Positions 8,906-17,906 of a stretch of 64,000 nucleotides of DNA are shown here, one piece after another. Source of the stretch: Gemmatimonadetes bacterium T265 (GTDB taxonomy: Bacteria; Gemmatimonadota; Gemmatimonadetes; Gemmatimonadales; Gemmatimonadaceae); contig BPUI01000005.1 in assembly GCA_019973575.1 (NCBI GenBank), positions 124,001 through 188,000 on the forward strand. Reading direction: 5' to 3'. Both the position numbers and the translations under genes were made by a program. Under the pieces are notes generated by a model. It was not told where the DNA came from. It searched no databases and saw nothing but the letters and a program-made list of their open reading frames with translations. How positions within the stretch are numbered: the stretch's first letter is position 1; each line of letters opens with the position of its first letter.

Positions 8906-9169
8906 CTAGTTGTCCGGCCGCCCTTCACGCCGCAGTAGCCAGGACAGGCGCGGTACGCCCCAGCGCGGGTGCGCGGCCGCCAACTCGCGCAGTCGGCCTC
9001 GGAGCTCCGTATCCGGCGCGCGGCGCGTCACGTACCGGATCGGGGTGCGGTGGACGCCGAACCGCCGGCACACCCGCCGCTGACTCACGGGCCGGCCCTC
9101 CGCGGCGGCGGTCTCCTGCACGTGGGTGACGACCGCCCGCCGCGGGCTCGGGCCCTCCCCGGCCGTCAC
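8906..9169 (-). pseudogene. IS3-family orfB, truncated
   Basis: The first about 85 residues of an IS3-type OrfB integrase (SQRRVCRRFGVHRTPIRYV, HPRWGVPRLSWLL), which ends abruptly near 8906, 16 bp from the end of the IS1182-type element. The start overlaps orfA by 4 nt, the layout used by IS3 elements for frameshift production of OrfAB. The DDE catalytic part is absent and is not found on the other side of the IS1182 element, so a deletion accompanied or followed the insertion. Confidence 0.7.
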
Positions 9170-9432
9170 CAGTCTTTTCCCAGCGCGTCCGTCAGCACCG
9201 ACAGGTTCAGGGCCTGGTCGGCGACGACCCGCTTCAGCCGCCGGTTCTCATCCTCGAGCGCCTTGAGCCGTTTCGTGTCGTCGACTTGCAGGCCGCCGTA
9301 CTGGGCTCTCCGCCGGTAGTACGGCTGCTCCGAGATGCCGTGGCGCCGGACGACCTCCTTCACGGCCGCCCCGCTGGCCGCCTCCTGCAGCACGCCGATG
9401 ATCTGGGCCTCGGTGAACCGCGACTTCCGCAT
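9166..9432 (-). CDS. IS3-family OrfA (helix-turn-helix protein)
   Basis: 88 residues, intact. MRKSRFTEAQIIGVLQEAAS is the standard start of IS3-family OrfA proteins. It is followed by a helix-turn-helix (VKEVVRRHGISEQPYYRRR) and a leucine-zipper-like coiled coil (LKALEDENRRLKRVVADQAL). OrfA binds the element ends in intact copies. Here its orfB partner is truncated, so the element cannot transpose on its own. Confidence 0.8.
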   Translation of the reverse strand: MRKSRFTEAQIIGVLQEAASGAAVKEVVRRHGISEQPYYRRRAQYGGLQVDDTKRLKALEDENRRLKRVVADQALNLSVLTDALGKDW

Positions 9433-9489
9433 CCGTCCTCCTGAACGTGAGGACTCTCAGCCTACTTGGCCCTCAGGGCAGGGGGAACG

Positions 9490-9938
9490 TCAGTAGCTCA
9501 CCCGCGTCTGCGCGAGGTCGCGCAGGCGACGACGTAACGCGTCTTGGGCGGGCCGCCGGGCGCGGTACGTGACGGTCGACCGGGCGACGCCGGTCGCGCG
9601 ACACGCCTGGCGCGTGGACACCCGCAACGCCGCCGCGACCCACGCCACCCACGCGCGCCGCGCCCGCGGCCCTAGAATCGTTTCCCCACGGACGCCTGCA
9701 GGGATCTGCTTGTCGAGCGAGAGCTCCGCGACCAGCTGCTTCAGTTTCCGGTTCTCGTCCCGGAGCAGCTTGAGCTTCCGTAGCTCGACCGAGCTGACGC
9801 CGTGATACTTCTTCCGCCACCGGTAGAACGTCGTCTCGGTGACGCCCAGCCGCCGGCAGACCTCGAGCACCGGCGTCCGCTGTCGGCCTGTCGCAGCTCG
9901 GCGACGATCTGCTCGTCCGTGAACTTGCTGGTGCGCAT
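9490..9938 (-). pseudogene. second IS3-family element, orfA/orfB remnant with frameshift
   Basis: Starts at the ATG at 9938 (MRTSKFTDEQIVAELRQA). It shifts frame near 9880 to continue as VLEVCRRLGVTETTFYRWRK and the coiled coil ELRKLKLLRDENRKLKQLVA. It then runs on into an OrfB-like start (RRAWVAWVAAALRVSTRQAC) that ends near 9490. It differs in sequence from the neighbouring IS3 copy, so it is a separate insertion. Both reading frames are broken and the DDE domain is missing. Confidence 0.65.
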
Positions 9939-10144
9939 GATCGATCCTCCGCGTCCCACAGGGCGCCCCGATCAGACCGCCGCCGCCCGCTTTCCCCGAG
10001 CCCGCCGGGCCCAATCCGCCAAGCTCAGCGTCGACGCCCGCCGTAGCGCACTTGCTACGCCCGGTGCCGGCCTCTATAATCGAGCACCTTTTCCCAGTCT
10101 GGTGCTGGCTCGGCGGGCGGGCCGGACCGCCACCCCTGTGCTGG

Positions 10145-10870
10145 ATGCTACGCGTACTGGTCGCCGGGGACATCCGGATCTACCGCGACGGGATCGTCGC
10201 GCACCTGCGCTCGTTAGGTCGCTTCGCGGTCGTGGCGACGGCGGCGAGTCCGGACGAGACGGTCGCGCGCGGCCGGGAGTTCGCGCCCGACGTGGTCGTG
10301 CTCGACATGGCGATGCCGGCCAGCCTCGACGTGGCGCGCGAGCTGCTGCGCGCGGCGCCGGGCACGAAGGTCGTCGCGCTCACCGTGCCGGACGTCGAGC
10401 ACGCGATCGTGGCCTGCGCGGAGGCCGGGGTGGCGGGGTACGTGCCGCGCGAGGGGTCGCTGGACGACCTCGTCGCCGCGACCGATCGGGCGGTGCGGGG
10501 CGAGGTCGCCCTCTCGACGGCCGTCGCAGCGGGGCTCTTCCGCCGGGTCGCCGCGCTCGCGGCCGCGCTCGACATGACCGGCGCGGCCGGGGTCGCCCCC
10601 GGGCGCGGCGCGGGCGGCCCGCCGGCGGCGGGGCGGCCCGCCGGGTTGACGCCGCGCGAGCGCGAGATCGTCGCGCTCATCGAGCGCGGGCTCTCCAACA
10701 AGCAGATCGCCGCACAGCTCCACATCGAGCTAGCCACGGTCAAGAACCACGTGCACAACGTGCTCGAGAAGCTGCACGTGCGGCGGCGCGGCGACGCGGC
10801 GGCGCGGTGGCAGCGGCCGGCCGCGCTCTTCGCCCTCACGTTCGACCCGACGCACCGGCTCGTCGAGTAG
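10145..10870 (+). CDS. LuxR-type response regulator, first gene of the eCIS locus
   Basis: 241 residues from the ATG at 10145. The N-terminal receiver domain starts MLRVLVAGDIRIYRDGI, with the phospho-acceptor Asp54 in VVVLDMAMP. The C-terminal LuxR/FixJ helix-turn-helix reads LTPREREIVALIERGLSNKQ and TVKNHVHNVLEKLHVRRR. The two are joined by a Gly/Pro/Ala-rich linker. The upstream extension in the same frame lies in IS-flanking DNA and was not used. No partner kinase lies next to it. Its place directly ahead of the eCIS ATPase suggests it controls that locus; this is inference. Confidence 0.85.
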   Translation: MLRVLVAGDIRIYRDGIVAHLRSLGRFAVVATAASPDETVARGREFAPDVVVLDMAMPASLDVARELLRAAPGTKVVALTVPDVEHAIVACAEAGVAGYVPREGSLDDLVAATDRAVRGEVALSTAVAAGLFRRVAALAAALDMTGAAGVAPGRGAGGPPAAGRPAGLTPREREIVALIERGLSNKQIAAQLHIELATVKNHVHNVLEKLHVRRRGDAAARWQRPAALFALTFDPTHRLVE

Positions 10871-11031
10871 GCGCGGGCCGCGGCGGCCGGGCGGAGGATC
10901 TAGTTCCCGATCCCCACCTCACGTGGGACCGGGGGTGGATTGCCCACCCGGGCGGGGGCGCCCACCGTGCGTCGTCGCGCCCCGCCCGCCGGCACCACGG
11001 CCGCGCGGTCCGGCGCGCCTTCGAGCATCGC

Positions 11032-13254
11032 GTGCCTCGATCGTCAGCGACCACCGCCGGCGCCGGTCGGGCGGGCGGACCGGCGGTCTCTCCCGACCCG
11101 CTCGACGACCTTCTCCCAGCGCTGCAGCGGCTCGACGCGCTGCTGGCGCGCGCGGCCGCGCGCGTGCCCGAGGTGTACGGCGCCCACGTCGTCGGCGACG
11201 CGTACCGCGGGCTGTACGTCGGCGCCGACGACGTGGACTGCCTGCTCGCCTGGCCGGCGGGGGGCGTGCCGCTCTACGCCGCGCCGTCCGACGGAGACGC
11301 CGACCTCGAGGATGGACGCGCGGCCGCGTCGGAGCCGGACACGCCGGACGCGGACCGGCCGACGCTCGGCGCGCTCGCGGCCGCGTTCGGGCTCGCGCCG
11401 TTCGACGTCGACGTGCTCGTGCTCGCGCTCGCCCCGGAGCTGGACCTGCGCTACGAGCGGCTCTACGCGTACCTGCAGGACGACGTCGCGCGCCGCCGGC
11501 CGACGGTCGACCTCGCGCTCAACCTGCTCTGCCAGAACGCGGCCGAGCGCCTCGTCCACCGCGGGCACTTCGCGCCGAACGCGCCGCTGCTGCGTCACCG
11601 CCTGCTGGAAGTCGCCGAGCCGGGCGCGCCGGGATCGACCGCGCCGCTCCTCGCCCGGACGCTCGTCGTCGACGAAGGGATCGTCAACGTGCTCGTCGGC
11701 GACGACGCGCTCGACCGGCGGCTCGCCGGGGCGTGCCGCTACCGGCGCCGCGACGCCGCCGTCGGCGCGCAGGTGCTCGGCGCGGCGGCGATGGACGCGC
11801 TGGTCGACGCGGCGCGCGGCATTCTGGACGACGGCGGGCGACGCCGCGTCCACGTGCACGGGCCGCGCGGGTCCGGGAAGCGCGGCGCCGCGGGCTCGCT
11901 CGCCGCCGCGCTCGGCGCGCCGCTGCTCGACGTCGACGTGGCCGCGCTCGTCGAGGCGCCGGACTTCGCGCGGCTCGTCGCGCTCGCGGTGCGCGACGCG
12001 TGGATGCGCGGCGCGGTCGTCTACCTGCGCAACGCGGACGCGCTACTCCGCGACGACCGCGCCGGCCGACGCGCCGAGCTGGACGCGGCGCTCGAAGCTG
12101 CGGCGGAGCTGGGGGGAGTGCTCGCGGTCGTCTCGACCCAGGCGCCGTGGCCCGCGGGCGACGCGGGCGACGCGACGACGGTCGCCTTCGGCCGGCCGGA
12201 CTACGCGGCGCGCGCGGCGCTGTGGGCGGACGCGCTCGCGGGGGCCGCGGCCGACGCCCCAGCCGTCGGCGTGCCCGAGGCGGTCGTGCACGCGCTCGCG
12301 TCGCGTTTCCGCCTCACGCCGCGGCAGATCGCGCTCGCCGCGGGCGACGGCGCGCGCGCGGCGGCGGCCGGCGCGGACGCGGAGGCGGCGCTGTTCGCCG
12401 CGGCGCGGCGCCAGTCGGGGCACGAGCTCGCGGCGCTCGCCACGCGCGTCCCACCCGTGCACGGGTGGGACGCGCTCGTCGTGCCCGACGACGCGCGGGC
12501 GCAGCTGCGCGAGCTGTGCGCGCGCGTGGCGACGCGCCACCGGGTGCTGGACGAGTGGGGCTTCGCGCGGGTGCTGCCGCGCGGGACCGGGGTCACCGCG
12601 CTCTTCGCCGGGCCGTCGGGGACGGGGAAGACGATGGCGGCCGAGGTCGTGGCGGGCGCGCTCGGGATGGACCTGTACCGCGTCGAGCTGGCCGGGGTCG
12701 TGAGCAAGTACATCGGCGAAACCGAGAAGAACCTCGACCGAATCTTCGACGCGGCCGAGCGCGCGAACGGGATCCTGCTCTTCGACGAGGCGGACGCGCT
12801 GTTCGGCAAGCGCTCGGAGGTGCACGACGCGCACGACCGGTACGCGAACATCGAGATCAGCTACCTGCTGCAGCGGATGGAGGAGTACGACGGCGTCGCG
12901 ATCCTCTCGACCAACCTGCGCGGCAACCTCGACGCGGCGTTCGTGCGGCGGCTCGCGTTCACCGTGCACTTCCCCTTCCCGGACGCGGCGAGCCGCGCGG
13001 CGATCTGGCGCGGCGTGTGGCCGGCGGCGGTGCCGATGGCGTCGGGCGTCGACCTCGGCGCGTTCGCGGCGCAGTTCCCGGTGAGCGGGGGCAACATCAA
13101 GAACATCGCGCTCGCCGCGGCGTTCCTCGCGGCGGCGGACGGGGGCGTGGTCGACACGGCGTGCCTCGTGGCCGCGACGCGCCGCGAGTACCAGAAGTTG
13201 GGCAAGGAGCTCTCGGCCGCCGAGCTGGGGGCGTTCGGCGCGGGGGGCGGGTGA
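11032..13254 (+). CDS. eCIS tandem AAA ATPase (Afp15/Pvc15-like)
   Basis: 740 residues from the GTG at 11032 (start uncertain; later GTG codons exist). Two AAA modules. The first is degenerate: Walker A GPRGSGK near residue 278 and a Walker B-like VVYLRNADALL lacking the DE pair. The second is canonical: Walker A FAGPSGTGKT near 524, Walker B ILLFDEADALFG near 582, and sensor and arginine-finger region LSTNLRGNLDAAFVRRL. In known eCIS the Afp15/Pvc15 ATPase is needed for assembly and may recycle or stabilise the particle. Its stop overlaps the next gene (GTGA), placing it in the same transcript as the DUF4157 proteins. Confidence 0.88.
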   Translation: MPRSSATTAGAGRAGGPAVSPDPLDDLLPALQRLDALLARAAARVPEVYGAHVVGDAYRGLYVGADDVDCLLAWPAGGVPLYAAPSDGDADLEDGRAAASEPDTPDADRPTLGALAAAFGLAPFDVDVLVLALAPELDLRYERLYAYLQDDVARRRPTVDLALNLLCQNAAERLVHRGHFAPNAPLLRHRLLEVAEPGAPGSTAPLLARTLVVDEGIVNVLVGDDALDRRLAGACRYRRRDAAVGAQVLGAAAMDALVDAARGILDDGGRRRVHVHGPRGSGKRGAAGSLAAALGAPLLDVDVAALVEAPDFARLVALAVRDAWMRGAVVYLRNADALLRDDRAGRRAELDAALEAAAELGGVLAVVSTQAPWPAGDAGDATTVAFGRPDYAARAALWADALAGAAADAPAVGVPEAVVHALASRFRLTPRQIALAAGDGARAAAAGADAEAALFAAARRQSGHELAALATRVPPVHGWDALVVPDDARAQLRELCARVATRHRVLDEWGFARVLPRGTGVTALFAGPSGTGKTMAAEVVAGALGMDLYRVELAGVVSKYIGETEKNLDRIFDAAERANGILLFDEADALFGKRSEVHDAHDRYANIEISYLLQRMEEYDGVAILSTNLRGNLDAAFVRRLAFTVHFPFPDAASRAAIWRGVWPAAVPMASGVDLGAFAAQFPVSGGNIKNIALAAAFLAAADGGVVDTACLVAATRREYQKLGKELSAAELGAFGAGGG

Positions 13255-14726
13255 GTCGGCGGCGGGCGTCGCGCGCGTCGCCGGCGGCCGGGGGGCGTCC
13301 CGCGCCGACCGCCCATGGCGCGCCGGCCCGCGACCGGCCGGGGGCGGAGCGGGCCGCGCTCGACGTCGCCCGCCGCGCGGGGAACGCCGCGTTAGGCCGG
13401 GCGCTCGAGGACGCCGCCGGGGGACGCGCGGGCGCGCCGCTCGACGCCGGACTCGCGGCGCGGCAGGCGCGCGCGCTCGGGCGGCCGGTCGACGGCGTGC
13501 GCGTGGTCGACGACGCCGCGGCCCACGCGGCGGCGCGGTCGCTCGACGCCGCGGCGTTCGCCGTCGGCCGCACGGTCTTCCTCGGCCCCCAAGCGCCGCA
13601 GTTAGGCTCGGCGGCCGGCGCGCGGCTGCTCTCGCACGAGCTCGCGCACGTGCTGCAGCAGGAGGACGCCGGCCCCGCGCGCGAGGCGCGCGTGGGCGCG
13701 CCCGGCGACGCGCACGAACGCGCGGCCGACCGGGCCGCGGCCGGCGGCGGCGTGGCGCCGGTCGCGGGCGCGCCGGCCGCGCTGCAGCGCGAGCCGGCCA
13801 CGCGAGGCGCCGCGCCCGCGCCCGCCGCGACGGACGCCCCGGACCGGACGCCCCCCGCGACGGTGGCGCGCGCCGAACTGACCGAGATCCTGCGCGGCTA
13901 CTTCGAGCGCGTGCTCGCGCAGCAGGGCGGGAGGGGCGTCCGCGTGACCGACGACGTCAAGGTCGCGCTGCGGCGCGCCTTCCTCGGCGATCCGATGGGC
14001 GAGATCGGTATGAGCGCGTACCTCGACCGGCCGAGCTTCCCGGGCGCGCCGGCCGCGCTCGCGGCGGAGGTGGCGCAGCGGATGCCCGACCCGATCGCGC
14101 GCGCGCGGGTCGCGCACCTCGTCGCCGGGCCGGCCACGTCGCCGGCCCAGGGGACGCTCGCGCGCGTCGGCGACCTCGCCGCGTCGACCGCGCCCGCCGT
14201 CACGCCCGAGCAGCAGCAGTCGCAGTGGGCGTTCGACCAGGCGGCCAAGGACCTGCGGCGGAACGAGAACGCCGTCGGGCCGTTCGGGCTCGACCTGCAG
14301 CGCGCGTTCGCCGTCGGGCGGGGGCTGCCGAAGGCGCTCAAGGGCCCGGGCGCGGCAGGGCCGGCCGAGCGGAGCTACCCGGCCGTCGACGCCGCGGTAA
14401 ACGCGGTCGCGCCCGGCGCGCTGACGCCGGCGGAGGTCGCGGGCACGCCCGCGGCGGACGAGTACGCGGACGCGCAGGTCGTCGCGCGCACGCTCGCCCG
14501 CGACCTCGACGTGGCGCAGCAGCAGCGGCGGGGCGTGGTCCCGCTCCGGTTCGGCGCGAACTATCTCAAAGCGAAGGACCGCGACGGCGTCGTCGCGGCG
14601 GTGGCGCGGGTCGTCGCGCTCGTCCGCGACGCGCTGCCGCACCACGCGTCGGCGGTCGACGCCGTCGACCTCTACTTCGGCGAGTTCCGCGTGCGGCGGA
14701 TCCCGCTCGGGGCGACGGCCGAGTGA
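13251..14726 (+). CDS. DUF4157 protein, probable eCIS cargo or associated factor (1)
   Basis: 491 residues from the GTG at 13251, overlapping the ATPase stop. Residues about 75-140 form a DUF4157 module: VGRTVFLGPQAPQ, then LLSHELAHVLQQ with the zincin-like HExxH near residue 130. DUF4157 is known as an N-terminal marker of eCIS-associated toxins and is a putative metallopeptidase. After a Pro/Ala-rich linker (about 160-205) the remaining 285 residues (from ELTEILRGYFERVLAQQ) are mostly helical and unrecognised. No signal peptide. Position between ATPase and structural genes fits cargo, but a structural role cannot be excluded. Confidence 0.7.
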   Translation: MSRRRASRASPAAGGRPAPTAHGAPARDRPGAERAALDVARRAGNAALGRALEDAAGGRAGAPLDAGLAARQARALGRPVDGVRVVDDAAAHAAARSLDAAAFAVGRTVFLGPQAPQLGSAAGARLLSHELAHVLQQEDAGPAREARVGAPGDAHERAADRAAAGGGVAPVAGAPAALQREPATRGAAPAPAATDAPDRTPPATVARAELTEILRGYFERVLAQQGGRGVRVTDDVKVALRRAFLGDPMGEIGMSAYLDRPSFPGAPAALAAEVAQRMPDPIARARVAHLVAGPATSPAQGTLARVGDLAASTAPAVTPEQQQSQWAFDQAAKDLRRNENAVGPFGLDLQRAFAVGRGLPKALKGPGAAGPAERSYPAVDAAVNAVAPGALTPAEVAGTPAADEYADAQVVARTLARDLDVAQQQRRGVVPLRFGANYLKAKDRDGVVAAVARVVALVRDALPHHASAVDAVDLYFGEFRVRRIPLGATAE

Positions 14727-17700
14727 CCGCGCCCGGGGCGACGGCCCCCTCGCGCGCGGAGCCGGCGGCGTCCTCGCACCGCCGGTCGCCCGTGCCCGCG
14801 GCCGCGACGCGAGCGGCGCCGTCGGCCGCGCCGGCACTGCGGCCCGGCAACCGCGCGACGGGCGCGCTGCTGCAGCGGCAGTGCGCGCACTGCGCCACGG
14901 GCGGCGCGCCGTGCGCCGAGTGCGAGGAGGAAGAGGCGCGCCTGCAGCGGTCGGCGGTCGCGGGCGTGCCGGCGGGCGCCGCCGGCGCGCCCCCCGCCGG
15001 CGTGCCCGCCTCGGTACGGCAGGTGCTCGGCGCGGCGGGGGCGCCGCTGCCCGCGGCGTTGTTAGGCCTGATGGAGTCGCGCTTTGGGCACGCGTTCGGG
15101 GACGTGCGCGTGCACACCGGCGCGCGCGCGGCGGCGTCGGCGGCCGCGGTGGACGCGGCCGCGTACACGGTGGGGCGGCACGTGGTGTTCGGCGCCGAGC
15201 GGTACGCGCCGGGGACGCCGCGCGGCGACCGGCTGCTCGCGCACGAGCTCGCGCACGTGGTGCAGCAGCGCGGCGCGGCGGTCGACCTCGACCGGCTCGC
15301 GGTGGACGGCGACGTGTCGGGGGCGGCAGAGCGCGAGGCGGAGGCGGCGGCGGAGCGGGTGACGGCCGGCGGCCCGGCGGCGGTGCCGCCGGCGTTAGGC
15401 CCGCGGGTGCGGCGCGCCGGCGTGCAGCGGCGGATGGTCGAGGACGAGGCGGCCGGCGGCTGCGGGATCTGCCACGGCGCGCAGGAGGCGGGGATCGAGG
15501 CGCACGGCCTCATCCAGGCGGAGTTCCGCAAGACGTTCATCGACGCGATCGGCAAGGGCCCGGCGGGCTCGGGCAACGTGCACTTCAAGGAGCTGAACAT
15601 CAGCGAGATCGGGGCGGCGCCCGGGGACGACAACTTCCGCCTCGACCTGGCCGTGGTCACCCCCGAGGGGCGGCTGCTGATCGGCGAGATCAAGCCGGCC
15701 AACACCGAGCAGCTGACCGCGGGGACGGCGCAGCTCGACTTCTACGCGGACCTGATCACCGAGCGGCGCGGCGAGCGCCCCGGGCGCATGAAGGGGCCGC
15801 TCGTGTCGGGGCCGATCGTCTTCCCCAACCCGCTGACGCCGGACTGCCCGACGCCGCAGCTGCTGCACGTCAACGAGCCCGTGGACGGCGTCTACACGTA
15901 CTTCTGCACGCCGACGCGCCGGGAGCTGATGGAGAACCCCGACTGCCGCTGCTGGAAACGCCGCCGCAAGAAGAAGGAGGAGCGCAAGAAGGTCCGGAAG
16001 CCGGACGAGAAGCGCGACGACAAGCGCGACCGCCCGCCGGTGCCGATCGACGGGCCGGTCGGGGTCGACACGCCGCACGACCCGGGGGTTCCGGTCGACC
16101 CGCCCGTCCCGGTGGTGCCGCCGGTACCGGTCAACCCGCCGATCCCCGTCGTGCCGCCCGTGCCGGTGGACCCGCCCGCGCCGGTGAAGCCGCCCGCGCC
16201 CGAGACGCCGCCGGACGTGCCCGACACGCCCAACGTCCCCGACACGCCTAACGCCCCGGATACGCCCAACGTGCCCAACGTGCCGGACGACGGCGGCAAG
16301 GTCATCCCGTTCCGGCCGAGGCCGAAGCCCGCCCCCAAGCCGGCGCCCGGCGAGGAGCAGCTCCCGGCCGCCGCCCGGACCGGCGTCGCGCTCCTGCTCC
16401 TCGGCCTCGCGGTCCGCTACGGCGCGCCGAAGGTCGTGGGGGCGCTCGGCCGCGGCGCGCTCGGCCGCGTGGCGGCGCCGGTGCTCGCCGCGCTCGCCGT
16501 GCTCGCGATCGCGAACGGCGCGGAGGCGAGCGTCGGGCTCGACGGCGACGACCTGCTCGAGACGCTGTTCAAGACCGCCGGCGACAAGGGCGTGCACCTG
16601 CCGGACGACCTCAAGGAGGCGATCAAGAAGGACCCGAAGCTGCGCGAGCTGCTCGTCAACTCGGGCAAGAAGGGCGGGGACATGACGGCGGCGCAGCAGC
16701 AGCTCAACGAGCAGCTCATGCGCGTGATCACGGAGCACCGCGACGAGTTCAGCGACGAGGAGCTGGAACAGCTGGCGAAGGACATCGACGGCGCGAAGGG
16801 CGCGCTGCCCCAGGGCGACGCGACGGTCGAATCGATCAAGCAGCAGATCGCCGCGCGCAAGGCGGGCAAGGCTGGGGGCGGTGGCAACGGGGTCGTCCCC
16901 ACACCGCCGCCGAGCGGGGCGAAGGTCGACGAGCCCAAAGGCGGGGCGGGACAGGCCGGGGGCGACAAGCCGCCGCCGATCCCCGGGATTCCCGACGACC
17001 TGCGCAAGCGGCTCGCCGCCGACAAGCCGGCGACGGCGATCCTCAAGGAGATCGTGACCGAGGAGAAGGGCGCGCCCAAGCTCGACGCGACGTTCGTCGA
17101 GGGGCTGCTCGCGATCACGAAGAACGCGACCCCGCCGCTCACCGAGCAGGAGGCGGCCGAGCTCGCCGCCGCGGTCACGTCGGCCAAGGGGAAGACGGCG
17201 GAAGAGGTGCTCGAGTCGGTGCGGAAGGCCGTGGCGTCGCGCAAGCCGGCGGACGGCACGGGGACGGGGCAGGACGGCGACGCGACCGCGGCGACCGACG
17301 CACCGGCGCCGGTCGCGCCGGGGCAGGGGAGCGGTGGGCCGGCCGGACTCGCCCCGTCGTCGGTCGATACGAGCCCGGCCGCGCGTAAGGCGACGCCGAA
17401 GGACAAGGTCGACGCCGCGGCGTTCGGCAAGGCGCTCAAGACCTCGAAGCTTCAGGACCGGTTCAAGAACATCCCGCCCGACTCGCTCTGGCTCCTGTAC
17501 CTGCCGCCGGCCGCCCCGGTGAAGGGGGGCAGACTCGACGGGTTGATCGTCGGCCGCGACGGGGCAGGGACGCTGTTCATGGGGCAGTGCACGGTCACGA
17601 TCACGGCGGTCGCGAGCCCCACGGCGGTGACCGTCACCGTCCCCGGAGGCGTCCGCCTGTACACCGAGGCCAGCCAGGTCCACGGCACCACGAGCGCGAC

Positions 17701-17767
17701 CACCGGGGCGCTGGACTGGACCGGGCGGGCGGCGGCGCAGAAGGCCGATGCCGCGAAAAAGAAGTGA
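14723..17767 (+). CDS. large DUF4157 multi-domain protein, candidate eCIS effector (2)
   Basis: 1014 residues, GTG start overlapping the previous stop. In order: a cysteine knuckle near residues 52-70 (CAHC, CAEC); a DUF4157 module at about 109-182 with FGDVRVHTG and LLAHELAHVVQQ (HExxH); a CGICHG motif; a PD-(D/E)XK-nuclease-like segment near 300-345 (FRLDLAVV, then LLIGEIKPAN, with D and ExK correctly ordered); a Lys/Arg-rich patch near 412-430 (KRRRKKKEERKK); a Pro/Val repeat linker at about 436-530; two hydrophobic helices at about 552-603; then about 400 charged helical residues. Likely a loaded effector that uses its helices and basic patch in delivery. It might instead be a tape measure, since no other candidate is present. 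Confidence 0.68.
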   Translation: MTAPGATAPSRAEPAASSHRRSPVPAAATRAAPSAAPALRPGNRATGALLQRQCAHCATGGAPCAECEEEEARLQRSAVAGVPAGAAGAPPAGVPASVRQVLGAAGAPLPAALLGLMESRFGHAFGDVRVHTGARAAASAAAVDAAAYTVGRHVVFGAERYAPGTPRGDRLLAHELAHVVQQRGAAVDLDRLAVDGDVSGAAEREAEAAAERVTAGGPAAVPPALGPRVRRAGVQRRMVEDEAAGGCGICHGAQEAGIEAHGLIQAEFRKTFIDAIGKGPAGSGNVHFKELNISEIGAAPGDDNFRLDLAVVTPEGRLLIGEIKPANTEQLTAGTAQLDFYADLITERRGERPGRMKGPLVSGPIVFPNPLTPDCPTPQLLHVNEPVDGVYTYFCTPTRRELMENPDCRCWKRRRKKKEERKKVRKPDEKRDDKRDRPPVPIDGPVGVDTPHDPGVPVDPPVPVVPPVPVNPPIPVVPPVPVDPPAPVKPPAPETPPDVPDTPNVPDTPNAPDTPNVPNVPDDGGKVIPFRPRPKPAPKPAPGEEQLPAAARTGVALLLLGLAVRYGAPKVVGALGRGALGRVAAPVLAALAVLAIANGAEASVGLDGDDLLETLFKTAGDKGVHLPDDLKEAIKKDPKLRELLVNSGKKGGDMTAAQQQLNEQLMRVITEHRDEFSDEELEQLAKDIDGAKGALPQGDATVESIKQQIAARKAGKAGGGGNGVVPTPPPSGAKVDEPKGGAGQAGGDKPPPIPGIPDDLRKRLAADKPATAILKEIVTEEKGAPKLDATFVEGLLAITKNATPPLTEQEAAELAAAVTSAKGKTAEEVLESVRKAVASRKPADGTGTGQDGDATAATDAPAPVAPGQGSGGPAGLAPSSVDTSPAARKATPKDKVDAAAFGKALKTSKLQDRFKNIPPDSLWLLYLPPAAPVKGGRLDGLIVGRDGAGTLFMGQCTVTITAVASPTAVTVTVPGGVRLYTEASQVHGTTSATTGALDWTGRAAAQKADAAKKK

Positions 17768-17906
17768 CGCCCGACGGGCCGGGTGGGCGGGATCTAGACC
17801 CGTCCCTGAACCCAACTCCATCCCGCCGGCCCATGTCGCCGCCGCCCGCCGGCCGCGACACTAGCCGCTCCACCGCCCTCCCGGACCCCCCACCGGAGCG
17901 AGATGC

